Shown here one piece after another: positions 12,001-27,300 of a stretch of DNA of 64,000 bases. The translations under genes were made by a program, and so were the position numbers. Position 1 is the first letter of the stretch; every line of letters starts with the position of its first letter. The notes beneath the pieces were generated by a model that made no database searches, had not been told where the DNA came from, and saw only the letters and a list, made by a program, of their open reading frames with translations. This stretch comes from Psettodes erumei (Eukaryota > Chordata > Actinopteri > Pleuronectiformes > Psettodidae), in contig JAFBJZ010000893.1 in the NCBI GenBank assembly GCA_016785225.1, positions 248,001 through 312,000 of the forward strand, given 5' to 3'.

Positions 12001-14911
12001 AAGACAGGCGGCAAAGTAAACAAGCAAATGTTTGAGCAATGCAAGTAAACATTTCTAAACAATTCCTCAGAAGCTGTGATTGAATTTTGCACATTTATTA
12101 GAAGGCTGGTGAGAGCGGCGGGGCTCGAGCGCAAATGAAGGAGGAAAATTAACAAAATCAGGAGTCATGTTGTCAAAAAGTAGTTAAATCATCAGCCAGT
12201 TTGAAAGTAGCTGGATAATATCCTTTAAATATTTGGCCTCAAACATTTGCTTTGGCCGGCCTCTGCCTGTCATTAATGTGGTTTGGCTCAGTGGGAGCCC
12301 GTCTAATGAATACTAAATGAGCCGTGTCTCAACCGATTTCACAACAAGTCTCCTGGCTCACTCGAGACATCGATGACATGACGCCTGCTGACGGCGACAC
12401 CAGGCTCTGAGAGCAGTTAGCTTAGCTGGGCTAATTCAGCATCCTTCAGGTGAGATGCTAATGACTGACACCACATTCAAGCTGATTTATTTTTTTTTTC
12501 CCCCAAATCTGTGATGTATCGAAGGACTCCTTTCTGACTTTTGTTTACCGAGCAAACTCAGGGATGACTGCTCTTAATATAGCTTCAAACTGACGCCATG
12601 AAGAAACAAGAATTACTCATACCCAGCTTTGGCGGATCCCTAACATTGTCTGCAGTCTGGGAAGAATAAAGCGTGCGAGATAAATCAAAGTTGTTCAGCA
12701 CGGATAAAAATATGCTCTTATCTGACTTCTCAGTTGCAGTCTTTGACCTGTGGGATATTTACACTTCAAACGCGTCTACCTTCCGACAGACGCTACTCCT
12801 GGCAGGGGAGGGATCATCCATCCTCTCTCTGGATGACTCTGTGTCCTATAGTCTATCCAAAGTGGGGAAAAAAAGGACACCAAGTCCACACAATACTTGG
12901 AAAAGATAATTAGAGAAGCTGACAAGTCTTTCAGTTAATCAAACGCAACACTTCCAGCTGCTTATTGAAGGGAGATTTAAGATTATTTCCGTCGTCTGAG
13001 CCACGCCAAAAGCATTATTTCTGCAGAGTTCATGCTGAGATAGCAGATCCCTGTGCAGCGGGGGCCTGAAATGTCATTCTGGTTTTCTTAAGCAACAAAG
13101 AGATGAGAGTATTAGCAGTCGACTGCCCATCTCGGATGCCATTATGGCTCTCAGAGGAGCCATTACAACGTGGAGAGAAAAACTGCAACAGGGAGGAAGA
13201 TCGCCATTATTCACCTTGAACAGCAGTAAGTGAGGAACATCAATTACACTGACAGAGGTTCAGTAGTCTCAATGTAATTCCGATAGCAGGGTAACAGGGG
13301 CGAATTGTTGGCCTATTTGAGGCTATTAATGGTAATGAGCTTCATCTTACAAGTGGCTAAATATAAAGCAGCACATTTCAATCTGTTCTCCAGAGCTCCT
13401 TGTTTTCCCTGTGTGCCACCTCCATGTGGAGACTCGCGTGGAATCTTTTTTGTGCATATTATTCACACATAAAGCGTTTTTTTGGTTTCACTGGTGACAC
13501 TAGCCCAGAAATATCAAGTGTGACAAGGCTTACGACAATAAGTTTGGTGGTTTGAATCCCAAATCGGCGAATAAGGAGAACTGTGGACACGCTGTAAATC
13601 TCATTTTACAGTGCGTCGAACTCCTGCCTTTAATATTTGAGGTGAATCTCCAAAAACCTTTCTTTCATCACTTTGGATTGTTTTGCATCACAGTCAACCT
13701 CGCTCCAGAACTACCGTATTTTCGACGTGGACTAGTATGGCAGCATTTTAATACTATGCTAATCCTTAGAAGGCCTTACTGATGAAATAATCAGTAATGC
13801 TGGATTATAGTAGATCAATTGTGAATTCAGCTAATTAAAAATAATATCCCTGACACTAAAATTAGTTTTGCCTGCTCAAGTTTCTCAAATGAGATCAATA
13901 TCGCTAACCTTTCTGCTGCTCTGGCCCAGGTGAACAGCCAGCAGAGATCTGTGTTTTTCAGTCCCACCGAGGAGCCTGCGAGTAAAACCCTCTCAATCCT
14001 CAGGTACTTGAGCGAGGCTCTTATTTGTCAACAGCCGATGCCTCAGGGCTTCCACGCAGCATTTGGGAACCCACAGCCGTGTAAGACGTCTCACTGCATA
14101 AACATTAAAAACCGCGCAGAGGTTAATGAGGCTGCCTAAGAGCTGTCTTCAAAGGTGAAGCACTGGAGTCTCACAGGAGTTTGGCTTCTCAGCAGGAATC
14201 TGAATCATAAAGTCATACGCTCTCCATGTCAGGTCCAACGAGGCTTCTCGGTTGCTCAGTTTTTGGAGTTCCTTAAGCCTCCGGGTTCTTTCTGCCTGTA
14301 ACACCCGAGGGACCTCTTCTATCTGGAATGAAGGTAGCTGCGCGCTGTTGCAGATCCACGGTCCATGCAGCAGGTGCAGAAATTCCCTCATCAATAACAC
14401 ACCTCAGGACAAACTGGGCATGGAAGGGCTGTTTCTGTTGTAAATTCTGCACTCTCTGTGCTCTGGTGGTTAAGTACAAAAGGTGGGCTGTGGATAGATT
14501 TTTGTCTGGGGCGCTCCTTTGGGAATATAGGCAAAAGCTTTCATCCGTGCACCAGGGAGGCGCTGGGCTGGCATCAGGAGAGGTGAACGCTCTCGGGGGA
14601 AATAAGAAACGAAGAGAAGGGAGTCTTAAAATTGTAGTCGGCGCTGTGCGGTTACGTGCAGCCCCGATTCAGAAGGTTATAGATGGGTTTCAAGTCAAAG
14701 GGTGTACTCTGCGTATGTCTTTGTATGTGTTTGTGCAGCTCTATTTGTGATGCACATGTGTGGGAGGAGAATCTTCTTTGATACCGAAAGGATTAGAAGG
14801 CTGGGACACTGAATGCCAGCCCTGCGTCGTCTGTGAGAGCAGAGGATCCTTGACATTATCGCATCACTCACATTACAGTCATCATCACCAGAAATGAAAT
14901 GTCAAATTGGA

Positions 14912-14922
14912 GGGGGGGGGGG
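14912..14922 (+). repeat. Poly-G run
   Basis: Eleven consecutive G residues in otherwise mixed sequence. This is a simple homopolymer tract. Confidence 0.9.
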
Positions 14923-15316
14923 AAGAAGCAAACAATCCCTGTAACCTTTCTGCCGTGCGTGCTCAGTGTTCTTCCTGAGTCCCCGCTGAGCCTTTTCCTC
15001 TGCGGCCGTTCGGTCGCCGGGGCCCCTGTCTTGCAAATTTTTCCTGACATTTATAAAACACGATTAGGTGGGATTTCATCCATCTGCACTAAACATACCT
15101 CTAAATCACATTACGCACGACACAGTAAACAAGCCGCCAAGTTAGACCCGAAGACCAGCGGCGGTAACGGGGGGAAGGGCGGATGGTGTAAAAAAAACCC
15201 ACGATAAACAAACCTGATCTTTCTTGCAGTTCACACCTTCTGCTCCTGCTGATCAGAGAGTCACAGAGACGCAAAATCAAAGTCCCACAAGAACTGGGGC
15301 TGCGCCACAGCTTTAC

Positions 15317-15333
15317 AAAAAAAAAAAAAAAAA
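15317..15333 (+). repeat. Poly-A run
   Basis: Seventeen consecutive A residues. No retroposed gene or SINE body was recognised immediately upstream, so I treat it as a simple homopolymer. Confidence 0.9.
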
Positions 15334-18300
15334 GACGACTTGAAAAGAATTCATCGGCATGAAGTTCAAAGCCGGTCTTGTAAATGTTCTTCCCTGAAAA
15401 CGGCTCTTCTGTGGGAACTTCACCCTGCCATCGCTGGGATTTCTATATTTAGGCTGCTCCTGCCATCGCTAATCAGGGGCTGTGGAGATTGTGGCTTTTT
15501 TTGTGCCAATTTAAAACCAAATCTAAAGAAGTCAGATTGAGCTGTCAAATAAGCACGGTTTGTTGAGATCAGGGAGAGGGCTCCTCCAGCCCCCCGCACA
15601 AACAGGATCGCTGATGACAGATAAATGGATGAATAAATAAATGAGGAAAATCAAAGAATTAATGCAGCTCTCTCCTTTTCATGCAAGACTAGCGGAGCGT
15701 CACTGCACGGAGACGGAAAAGCATAATTGGCATCCAGATGTGTATTGGCATTGTTTCCTCTGTGATCCATGTTATTGATAGAGACGGCACATACGCCTCT
15801 GATGCGCAGATCAATGGGCTCCCACATGGACTCATTAGGAGTGGCTGTTTATTCACATGTATACCCGAGCAGATACCACAATATTCCTATAGTATCATGG
15901 CATAATGGGACAAAAGTTCATTATGGAAGCGTGCTATCTTACCGTGATGCAAAGGTCAAAGTTCGAGGGTGTGTGTGTGTTTCAGAGCAGTACCATTTTA
16001 CAGTTAACAGATCTGGTGCAGTCTATAATAGTGCACGATCATTTTGTTGCCATCACAAGGTTTACTCATTTCTTTAAGATGAGGTGGATGTTACCGATAA
16101 CGCCATGACACGGTTCATTCGGGCGGTGGAAACGAGTTGTGCACCGACACATCATCATCTTTTAATTTGAAACAGGGAACTCAGGGGGACTCAGACGTCC
16201 AACAGTTACAGAGCGAACACGATCAATTATTTGGAGTCGTGTCTCAGGATGCCTGGCGAGTCCAATATTCTCCTTCCAGCTCTGTTTTTAGTCTCTATAC
16301 AAACTCCTGGGGGAGGTATCCGGTTCTTTAGCTGCTAAATGTTCCACCATGTTGGCCAGCTGGTCTCACTGTGCCTGTCTGCTGAGCAGCTACACGAGCG
16401 GTGACAGTGAACACATGCTAAAGAAAACATGGCCTTCCTTAGGTTTGCATCAGTATAATCAATAACTTCCCGTATTGCAATTTGGCAATAATATTTATGA
16501 GGATCGTCCTGATTTTGACAGACAGAAGCCCGCACATAAAATCACTGTGTTTATTATTTACAAGCTTCCAAATCCTAGTGCCTGAAGTTGTTACAAAGCA
16601 CCAAGTAATGAGCCATTATTTTGAAACCCGACGCTTATTTTAAACCACGAAGAGTCCGACCTGAGGCGTGCAGCCTCTCCCGGTCGGCGCAGCGGGTGAC
16701 GGCAAGGGCGCGTACACTGGGATGTTGGCTTTTAGAACAAAAACAGCAATAACCTCCGAGCACTGTTAGTGTGTATCCTATATATAAAATATGCTTGATT
16801 TGTTTTATTTATTTTTTCTGTCTGCCACAGAGAGAACCCACACAGCCCCATGAATATATTCCATTTGATATTCTCTGGGCTGCTTGATCTTGATCCTCTG
16901 CCTGTTTTCCTGTGCTATGAATACATTACAAGGGCACAAAAGAAAAATAATTTTATTTGGGGAAAAAAACAAAAAAAAAAAGACTGGGTTGGATGGCAAG
17001 GGAGGCGGGGATAAGAATGGCAGAGGAAGACCGTGGTATTATCTGACGGTGCTTTTCATAAGTAGTTTTTGTGAAGAAAAAAAAATAGGACACAGTTTTA
17101 TCATTCTGTTCCAAAGCTGGCAGCCGTGACAGCAGTTACCAGCAGTTATCAAGCCACTGGCAACAGATTGTAAATAACATTTTCACTGCTGTTTGTATAC
17201 GGCCAACTCTCACAGGAGGGAGGGATCGTGTTTGATCAGGTGTCCACGAGGAGGTTGCGTGAGGTATCTGTGTGAACGTTTCATTTCGGCGCTCACGTGC
17301 CAATTCAGAAACATCTTGCACACCGAGGAGCGTCCCTGCACGTACCTGCCCACAGGACCAGCTTTCATGGCGACTGAACACTGAAACTTTCTGCAGCAGC
17401 TTGGAGGGACGGTAAAAAAGTCACTGATGCGCTAAAGTTAACAGCCGAAGAACAAATGTGCTTTGTGCCTTAAAATGATATTTCCCATTTTTGAACCCCC
17501 ACACCCAAAACTTTGGCTAAGGCGTTTATGTGCCCCAATGAATCAGACACTGGGTGGAAATCTGAATGTGTTAATGGGTTTGTACGCTCGGTTTATTGGC
17601 CACGGCTGCATAAAAACTGATGGCGTCTGATACGAGAGTCCTGGAAATAAATCCTCCCTTCCTGAGGCTTATAACATACAGTTTTTGTTGGGACGGCTTT
17701 CAAGAGGCCATGAATCAACTTTATGATCATTTTGTGGGCTACAGTTTGAATTCAACTGAGTAAATACTAACAGGTGTTACCGGTGTTTTATTAGACTTAA
17801 AGATTTTCTTCAGCTTGAGGTAACTTCAGGGCACCGTCTTAAAACCTGGTCGTTTGTGCTCGGTGCACACATAAACTGTTCAAGAGATAATGAGATGCTG
17901 ATGAGATAACAGGCTCCCTACTTTGGTGGCCCTGTTTCACGTCGCCAGCTGAGTTGCCATGCATGCTGCTTCCTAACCTGGTTTCTCAAATAACCTGCTT
18001 TGTGCAGATGCATGCAAACATCTTTTAAACTTGTTAAGTCAGTCCTCGTATAAGATAAACGGCTTTCTCTCATAATCAGTGGGCGACACCGAAATGTCTC
18101 ATTCCTTTTGAGAAGCCATCTGTGTGCACTCAGTCATTTCAATTTCACCCGAAAATATTGCACAAGCTAATCATAGCATCATCATTTATCCTCCCTCAGT
18201 TACAGGCAACCTGAAAGAGATTTTAGTCAAAGGCAGAACAGGAACCTTCGGAAATTATACGGCGATATTTTTTTACCTTAATGTGACAGAGAGGCGTCGT

Positions 18301-21300
18301 CACACGCAAACCAAAACTCCCGTAAACACAGGAACATGACTGTAACCCCTCACATGCCTGTGACAGAGCGGCCCGTGAAATTTACTCTGTGAAGAGAAAC
18401 TTGTGCGTCCCACCCGTCAGCCACATTTAAGCACTGAACGCATAAATCAAATTTTCTGATACAGGCCCACCATCAGCTCGACCTGCTGCTGTATTTGAAC
18501 CGCAGCTCATTCCTCTGGTCTCACTTCAGTCACCAGTGTTGCACTAATGCTTAGACCAAATTATTTCCCGGTGTTTGTCTGTGCTCCTTTAATCCTTTGT
18601 TTGCCTGAGCCTCGGGTTCAACGCTCCGCCTGCTCAGCCTTTGTCTCCAGTTTGGATCTGCTGCGTCCGAGGTCAGAATCACCTGCTCCACCATTCTGCA
18701 CTCCAGCTCCAAACAAGCTGGTTTGTTTGAAACCAAGAAAAGTCTGCCCAAAATCTCTCTCTTTGTTTTGGGATGGGGTTTCTTCTTCATGATGGAAGAC
18801 TCACAAGATGCATTAGCAGCTGGAGCTTGTGAGCATTTCACACAGATCAGAGGAAAAAGAAGAAAGGGGGCACATGTTGTAATTCTAAAGTTTACGTACA
18901 TTCTGTTGCATTAAACTGCACTTTTCTGAGTCAGGTGTCTTTGGAAGACTTACCCGTGCTGCGTGAGGGCGTTCATTACTTTACACACATTTTCTGATAC
19001 AGAAACTGAAAGAGCCAAATGAGGTAGATTGCCAAGTGGGTCATGAGAAGTTCCCACGTGGGTGGATGGAGAAGCAATAAAGCAGCTTCCGCACTCTGGG
19101 GCATAATCTGCAGAGAGATTGAACTCTGGGATTGATGGTATCGCTTGGCATAATTTCACTTCACTGCACAAATAGGCAACAGCTGAGGGAAATAATTCTC
19201 ATCCTGTTGAAAGCGTGTTACATCTCCTGCAGCATAGCACAGATGCATATCTAGTTCTTCAACAGGAAACAAATCTTTTTGGGTAAAACACTCTATAGAG
19301 ACAAATCTGCTCATTGCTAGTCTTTGACGTTTCATTTCCTGTTTTTCCGCACACTCTATGACTGTTTCTCCAGGCTATCTCTCCTGCACTGTCTTGATAT
19401 TAGCATGCTCACCCAGAGATACATATTAAGGTCCATTGCCGTGATTTGCCAATAAAGCGGTCACCGTGTTAACGACTCTGCAGCAGCCAGTGGCGATTCA
19501 TTTTGCTGGCGATGCTGTTTAATTTTCACCCTCCCTCTTTAGTGGAGAGCGCAATCCATCATGGTTACAGTAAAGATGACAGCGTGACGTGATTTCTCAT
19601 CAATATCATACATGAGAACTGCTGAGCCATTAAAACGCCGTGACAGCTGAAGGGGTGGGGGTGGGATGTGAAGGTCCACCTTTATCTTTAAAAAAGACTC
19701 CACTTTAGGCCTTGATAAAAGGCTGTTTTGATTTCAGAGCAGGGTGCTATCCAATCCATCTTGCCAAAAGAAAAAAAAATCACAGTAGTCTAATTTTCTT
19801 TTTCCAGTTCTTGTCAGTTAGAGCAAATCCTGTCAGTCTTTGTGCTTAGAAATGTATTATATCTCTTGCCTTGTGTAAATTATTACCACAAGAAAAGTAA
19901 TTTGGGCTCACTTTCTGAGATATCTCTAAAATGAAGCAATCCCCCCCCCCCTTCAAGTAATGTGAAATAAGTCAGGCCCACTTTTATCTCCTCTCACACT
20001 CACAGCTCTCTTTATATCTGTCAGCAAAAGTCCTTCTGTCACATCACCGCGAAGGCAAACTGCAGGAAAAAGGCTTTTACCACTGCCACAGGTGCACATC
20101 ACACACAGCACGTTTTCAGTGGCGGTACACGCGTTGTCACTTAACGTTAAAAGCTGATTTTTGGAGCTACATGAGGTCACTGAAGAGCCCGAAGAAAGTA
20201 TTCAAGTTTAGTTTAATAAAGTTTTAGAAAGCTGCACTGAAGGCGGTTCAGTTGAACTCTGCTGTGCTTGGTTCAATGCTACTCTGACTTTTTAGAAATG
20301 GAGGAGGAAGATTATTAGCTGTGTCACCATCCACAGAAATACAGTAAGTTTACATCTGCGGCATTGTGTACAGAGGTGAACACGAGGCTGTGAAATTTGC
20401 CCACACATGGGCAGCGCATTCGGCAAAGAGAGAGCAACAGAAATGCAGGTTATTCTGCCGTTCCCTGTCTTTCTCCTCTCTGTAATCATATACCGTTTCA
20501 TACCTTCTGTTTAAAGAGAAAAGCTGGAGGCCAAACGCTCTCTCTCCCTTTGAAAGATCTCCCACCTACAGTACAAACAGTAAACGCACATACCTCCGCA
20601 CCACATAATCCAGTTACCCCTCAGAAAAACACCCATCAGGACTTCCTCCGCACCAACAATGATGAAATGGGTTTTGTGTGGCTTTCGCTCAAAGCAGATG
20701 CATCATCGCATCTTAGCGCTGAGCTACACATTCAAAAACAAGGGATTTTCGGCTTGACTTCATTTGCTTTGTGTGGAATCTCTGTGCAAACAACAACTAC
20801 AATGCAACTGTAAAGTGGACGTCTCTTTAGGCATCACATCAGGAATGTGTGACATTCATTTAATCTAAATTCAGTAGTGGGATATAGATGTGCTAAGTAT
20901 GAAGTTCTGTACAACTTTGAGATACTTGCTTTAATCTGAGGACTTGCCTCTGTCGGAGCATGCTGTGCTTGATTTGACTATATTCATTTACAAATGACAA
21001 CATCAGAGTTTTGAGCCTGGGGTTGGACGGGGGCAAAATGGAAGGAACATACAGAATGAAGGCATTTCCACACGCAGCTTAATGTGCAAAACGACAGCGA
21101 TCAGTGAGCAGATGAAGTTAATACTGAAAACGATGATAGTGATGGAACCTGAGATCTACTGTATGCTCTTCTGAGCCTTTAGAGTTTTTTTGTGTGTGTT
21201 TTCCAGGCTTGACAGCACGATGGTTGCCATATGGCACAATAACTGACTCAACAGTGCATTGACTTTTTAGAAGCCATTAATGATCTCTGTCATGGCTCTG

Positions 21301-24300
21301 TAAGAATCTCATTTGTTCCTGTTTTTTTTTTTTTTTGTCTTTCAGTCTGCCAGCTGGCAAAGCTACTGATGGAGCAGAGTGGGAGGAGGCCTGACATCTC
21401 GGTGGCGTAGTTAAAGTGCAACGCAAACTGTGAGAAAGATATGATCGGCTCCTGCCGCTGCCGGGGCGCCAAATCATCACGATGACGTCTCTGTTTCTCT
21501 GTGTTGTGAGTAACTCACAGAGACATGATAGAGATGTCACACTCACACCGCAGATTTCTCCCACAGAGCAGGTGAAGTGATTTTTTTTTTCTTGAAATCC
21601 TGCTCTTTGCTCCCAGATACAGAGGTTTTGTTTGTACTTTGCACTTCTATCCAAAACTTTTGCAACTTTTGAAGAATTCTGAACACCTTTGGGGTGAATA
21701 TTCACACCATGTCGTCGTAAAGCAAATGAGCACGCATTGCAAATGATCACATATCGCCTAATTACACATTTTATGCCAAACACATTCTCCCGTTAACGTG
21801 ACGGCTGGTTCTTCTTGTCACTACATTTACTGATACACCGAGTGACCTGAATACTTATTTAAGTCTTATCTGTGTGAGACAAGCGCAGGCTTTAATTAAT
21901 GCAACGCTTGTGTCGCACACTCCCTGTTCCTGTTGCACAGAACTGACAAAATGAACATGACCTCAAAGAAACTTTATACCGTTTTTATGCAAATGATACG
22001 AGAGCTCTCAGTGAAATATATGCACGACTGCGTTAAACACATATACGGTGTCCTCTTACTCACACTGTAACAACATCCAAAGATTTATCATCGTTGTAGA
22101 ATTAAAATAATTGTGCTCAAAAACAAATACACTGACCTAAAACTGTAGCCCCGACTGCTGAGCGATTATAATAATTTAAGGTGCAACTGTAATACAGTAG
22201 AAGTGAATTTCTGCCATTACACTTTCTGTGAACTTCTCTCATCACCTTGTCTGGGGCTGTTGATTCATTTTCCTCTCTTAACTCAGTCGATACGCTGTAT
22301 TTCTGAGCTTCGATCACTTTCTTGATTTAATCATAAACTAAAGCGTCTTTGCTCTCAGCAGAAATCATTTCTGAGCTTTTCTGTTGCTCACTGTAAGAAA
22401 GCAGAGGTGGCGTTCGCCTTGGTGGACACACATCCCTCAGCAGCACAGAAAAGGAGGAATACAAGAAAAATAAAGGTGTGACAACACCAAATAACACAAA
22501 AAACAAAGGTATGTAACAGTGAGCTGGCTAGTTAATTGACTTGCAGGCTTCCTTGGAGGATTTCAGGCTGAACGTCGATGTTTGCTGGTGCGCTGAAATG
22601 ACTGACCTTGCATTGTTCGGACAAAAATCCAGGAATATCCCTGAGGGAAAAAAAACTATAATTGTGTTAACTTTGATTTTTAACAGTGTGCTCACGTAGG
22701 ACATTACAACTTATAATAAGAACATGATTAAGAAAATAGCTTTGCAGGACCTTGTAATAAGCTGTTGCATTCTTTCGATATAATATGCAAATCCAGCGTG
22801 AGATAAAGATTGCAGCCCATCCATCCTAATGTCATAGCACTCTGTCAGCCACTCAGGCATGAAGGTGGTTATCACCAATAATGTGTCTCGGTGTGTTGAC
22901 AATTCACAAGATGTTCCATCAAAGGAAATGAAAAGGCTGGCTGATCTGAAGTAATAACTAGCCTTCTGCAGGAATGCAGCAGATTGATGGTGCTGATACC
23001 AGTGTGTCATGGAGTGGAAAAGCAAATTATGACTCTCAGCATATTGGGGGAAATTGGTGAATCTGCACCTGGACGTGAGCGCGGCGCGATAATGGCAGGA
23101 CGGCGTTCCGAAACGAGATAGAGCCGTGTCCCGTTAACAAGTTCATCTTCACGCGTTAACGGCTTCACTTTCATGCTCGTGCAAACATGCCTTCCATTAG
23201 CCGCTCCATGTGTCTAACTGTGTGCCACAACAGGCTCTCTCCTCATTTTCAGTCCTGCTGCATTAATGCACTGGGTTTCATAATAGAGCAACTCACATGT
23301 GATGGTGTCTGCGCTTGTCTGTGGGCATTAGTGGTTTCAGTAATAGAGAAACAGCTCGTACAATGTTTATCTGAAGCACGGGGCCCTTGAATTATTTTCT
23401 TTTGCCATCAGAGAACAATCCTTGACTTTCCATATCCGTTCTGTTGTGGAACAAACCAGAATGATATTTTCTGATTGCTTTATCCTTTTGAGAAACAGAA
23501 AGGTTGTGGGTTTAAATCCAACCTGGAGGTTAATGTCATATTTTTCCGAATTAGCATTCAACCTCTCACCTAATATCCATTCAGCACTACAGTTAAATCC
23601 TTGGTATTTTTTCATCTATTGATGAATTACAGAAAACATGCACCTTTCTCAAAGCATCCTTCAGGTCATATTATCATGTGAACTACCAGTAGTGCAAAGT
23701 ATATGCAGCATAATGCACAAATGAATAGTTTACCATGGAGAAAACTAAAGCAGTGCGGTTCCCCACAGGTTCTTTCAGCAAAAATAGTCCGATTTCAAAT
23801 GACACCCTTGAACTTGATCATCATTTACTGGAACTTTAAAACTGCGAAATTGTTAAACATGCTTCATTTTGGACTGCAATTCCCTCATCGGAAACAGCAG
23901 CAGAACAGCTTTTCCATCTGAGAGAATGGGGTCGTCTCCTCTGGCGTCCCAGTGCTCCCATCAAAATAAGATGGCACAGCTCATTTCCATACATCATGGC
24001 AGAGGGGCCTCGGGCTTCACATCACTCACTTCTGCTGGTGATCGTCGTCCACGGGCGCCGCCTCATACTGACACACATTGCATCTCCTGTGACTATATGA
24101 AGCCATTACAAATTCAAATGCTGCTGTTTTGATTGCAAGTCGTGTGCCATATTTGTAGGTATTCCAAATCACTGCTCATTTTGCTACATACTTGAGAAGA
24201 TTTAAGAAATCTATTCTCCAAAAGTGGCATAATTATACAAAACCTTGCCACAGTTTTCAGCAAACAGAAGGTAACTCAGCAAGGGTATTCCTGAAATGTC

Positions 24301-27300
24301 ATTTCTTGGCGAGGTTAAGCTCATAATTTTCGAGAATCCAGCCTCTTAATCTTGTTCCCCATGGAATGAACCTACTTTATTATCTTCAGTCAAAGTGTAT
24401 TTGAAAATAAATTTCCACCTTTCGTTGGTGCCTCTCCAGTCAGCGATTTGGGTTTGTAACACACAAAAAAGAAAACACAAAGCAAAGAAAACTTCATTTA
24501 GGACAAGAGACACATTCACACCTGCTGTCCGTACGCTGGCTCAGAATTAATTGGCATCTGATGCGTTGCGGAGCAGCCAGAGGTGTGTTAGCCGACGGGA
24601 CGGCGGGCAGCAGATGTGGACTGGGACTGGCCCAGCAGCTGCTCTAATCCCCAAATCAATGGGACGACCTTTTCCTCCTTTGCACTCATTTCAAAGTCAC
24701 ACAGAACAAGTTGAGTTTGAGTTCTGCTGACATAATTTTTTACACTCTTCATTTTTAGCTTGCTGCATCACAGAGGTAATCGGTGCAGCAGTGTGCTCTG
24801 TGTCTCATCAGATATTTTATCCATCATTCACTGCAGGAAGTGGAGCAAAAACTGAGTTGCTGTGCATAAAAGTGTTGAAAAATAAGATGTAACCTGCAGC
24901 AAATCTGCAAATCTCCTCACTGTTGTGGATAAACAGAAATGAAATGGTATTTAAACTCTTGATAGAGACGGGTCTCATTCATTTCATGGAGCTGAAAGCC
25001 AAGAGCAATTGGACATGTACTATATGTTCGGTTTGATCTTTCTCCCCCCCCAGTAATCTGATATAGCTGGTATGTTCGAGCCTACATTTCCAGGATGAAT
25101 CGATCGCCTGCCTACAAACTGCTCGTCTGAGTAGGACGCACTGCAAAGAACACACACTGCTGTTCTGGGACATGTTGATGCACAAATCTTAGTTTTTACA
25201 TTGGGCTGACAGGGGTGTTTTGAATTTCTAAGTCACAGTCTGGGTTAGGTTCGGATTTAGCGCATCGGGCAACAAACACATTTCTATTTTGGATATATAT
25301 ATAATTATTTCATGTGTTCTTGTTTGGTGTGTGTGTAGACACCCACTGTGGAGTTCCCGCTACATCTGTGCAGTTGCTCCTGTCATCTCTCCTGGCTGGA
25401 AAATTGAGCACACCTTGACTTTTTGGATCTGTCAGCTTCTTTTCTGGCTCGGAGGATGAATAAGAAAAAAAACAACTACAGGGCAAGTTCAGGGAAGCGC
25501 TGTCTTTATTTTTGAGTTAAAGAAGGACAAAGTTCTGGTGGTAAAGTTAAAGCGACATTTACCAGAATAACTTAAAATAGACTAACATATTTACTCGGGG
25601 GGGGAGATATGAATTGCAGAACTGCCTGGTCTCACAGGAACAACAAAACAGATTATCATCTTAATGATCAGTTCACTTTTTGTGAACCCTGAAAATATTA
25701 GATTGGAAATAAATGAGGAAAACCAAAAAAGCAGGTCTAAAGCACAAATTAAGACCAACATTTAAACCACAACCAACATAAAACCTGCCCAACATAATGT
25801 GAAAGCTCCTGCATCACGGGCCTAAATTCAGATGCAACTTATTTGATGTTCTGCTGTGAAGCATCTGCAAAGCTCTTCCTGCAAGTTTGGAGACGCAGAA
25901 AAAATCTAAATAGCATTAGGATGCTATCAGGGGGAGGAAAGAAAAGAGCAGCCTTCAAAATGAGATTATCCCCCCTGAATATTATTATGCATAAGTCCAT
26001 TATCTGGTTACAGCAACACAGAAAGCAGCGCCCCGCATTAACATATACAATATACACTGGGAGTGAGGAGATGGAAATCTCTGAGGACTGGCAAAGGTTA
26101 GCAAATCGAGATAATCTCTTGAAAGCCACACACATTATTATTTTTTATTATTATTAATATTAAAGGCGCACACCAAATTTCACCTCCTGACATTTAAAAC
26201 TTTACTGGAAGTTAATATGTATCACTGAGGAGCTTTCTGTGCTGTGCTGTGCTGGATGTGGGATCTGATGTCCTTTTGCACATACACCTGGGTGAGTGCT
26301 GAAGGAACCGAAGAGGTAGATATGTGAAATGTGTTTTCTCCCTGAAGAGAAGCTCCTCCTCACTCTCTGATTTAGATTTGAGTCGATTCAGCCTCAGCCC
26401 AGGCTGCTCAAAGGCGAGGTGTTACAGCTGCACCCGTTTCTCCAGTGGCTAAAGGAAGTTTCTCTACCTTTATATGTAGTCTTAGACTATAAATGATTGT
26501 TTTAAAAAAGTCGGACTCACTGAACCACACTTCATGAAAATGACCAAAAGACACAGGTCTTTGTCCAGTTATATATGTTGATATGAGGTTCAAAATGAAG
26601 TTCAATTCTTTCTCTCACACTGGAATCACATTAGGGTTAAAGTAGGAAGGGATTTCTTGTGAGAAGAGGACGAATGAATGCAGCAGGGGGAAAAAATGAG
26701 GTTTGATTGCACATGTGGGCTCCTGACTGTGGATTTAAGATGCAGATGAATTCATGTGACAGCTCAAAGTCAGGCTTGTGAGAGATGCGTGTAAACATCT
26801 CTGTGAGCTTCTGCAGAGACGGGTGCTATTGGTGCCAAGGCTTCACATGGACCCGTGCGTCAGGGCTGATTGATTGATCCGTCTCCGCCTGACCTGACTT
26901 CACGTATACGCTCAGGCTGGGGAAGCATGTTTTTGACTTTGGCCTGACCCCAAAACTTACCACGACCTTTTCACATTCCACCATCAGTCGACAGTCTGCG
27001 TTGTTTCTTTTATCCATGAGCATCTCCTGCACAAATCAGGATTTCTTGTTCAAGGTTTACAATCGATCCTTCTCCTGCTTGTAAGAGCCTGAGGTTTTTG
27101 TCTCCTCCAACATTTTCATGACTCATAGTTTGTTGTCTGCCAGCAGTTTCTTACACACGGTACGTCACATTTGCAGGGTGTATTTTAATTAAAAGTTCCT
27201 TCAAAGCCCTTCTGGTAGGGATTGCAGTCTAATGCACACAAGTTTCTGTGAGCAGATTGGCCTTTAATTTATTGAAGTGTCTCCACACGGTACCTGCTGA

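Noticed and set aside
21277..21783. 168-codon open frame on the - strand
   Set aside because: It passes through poly-T-derived lysine runs, has no recognisable domain, and has no coding-like neighbours or splice structure.
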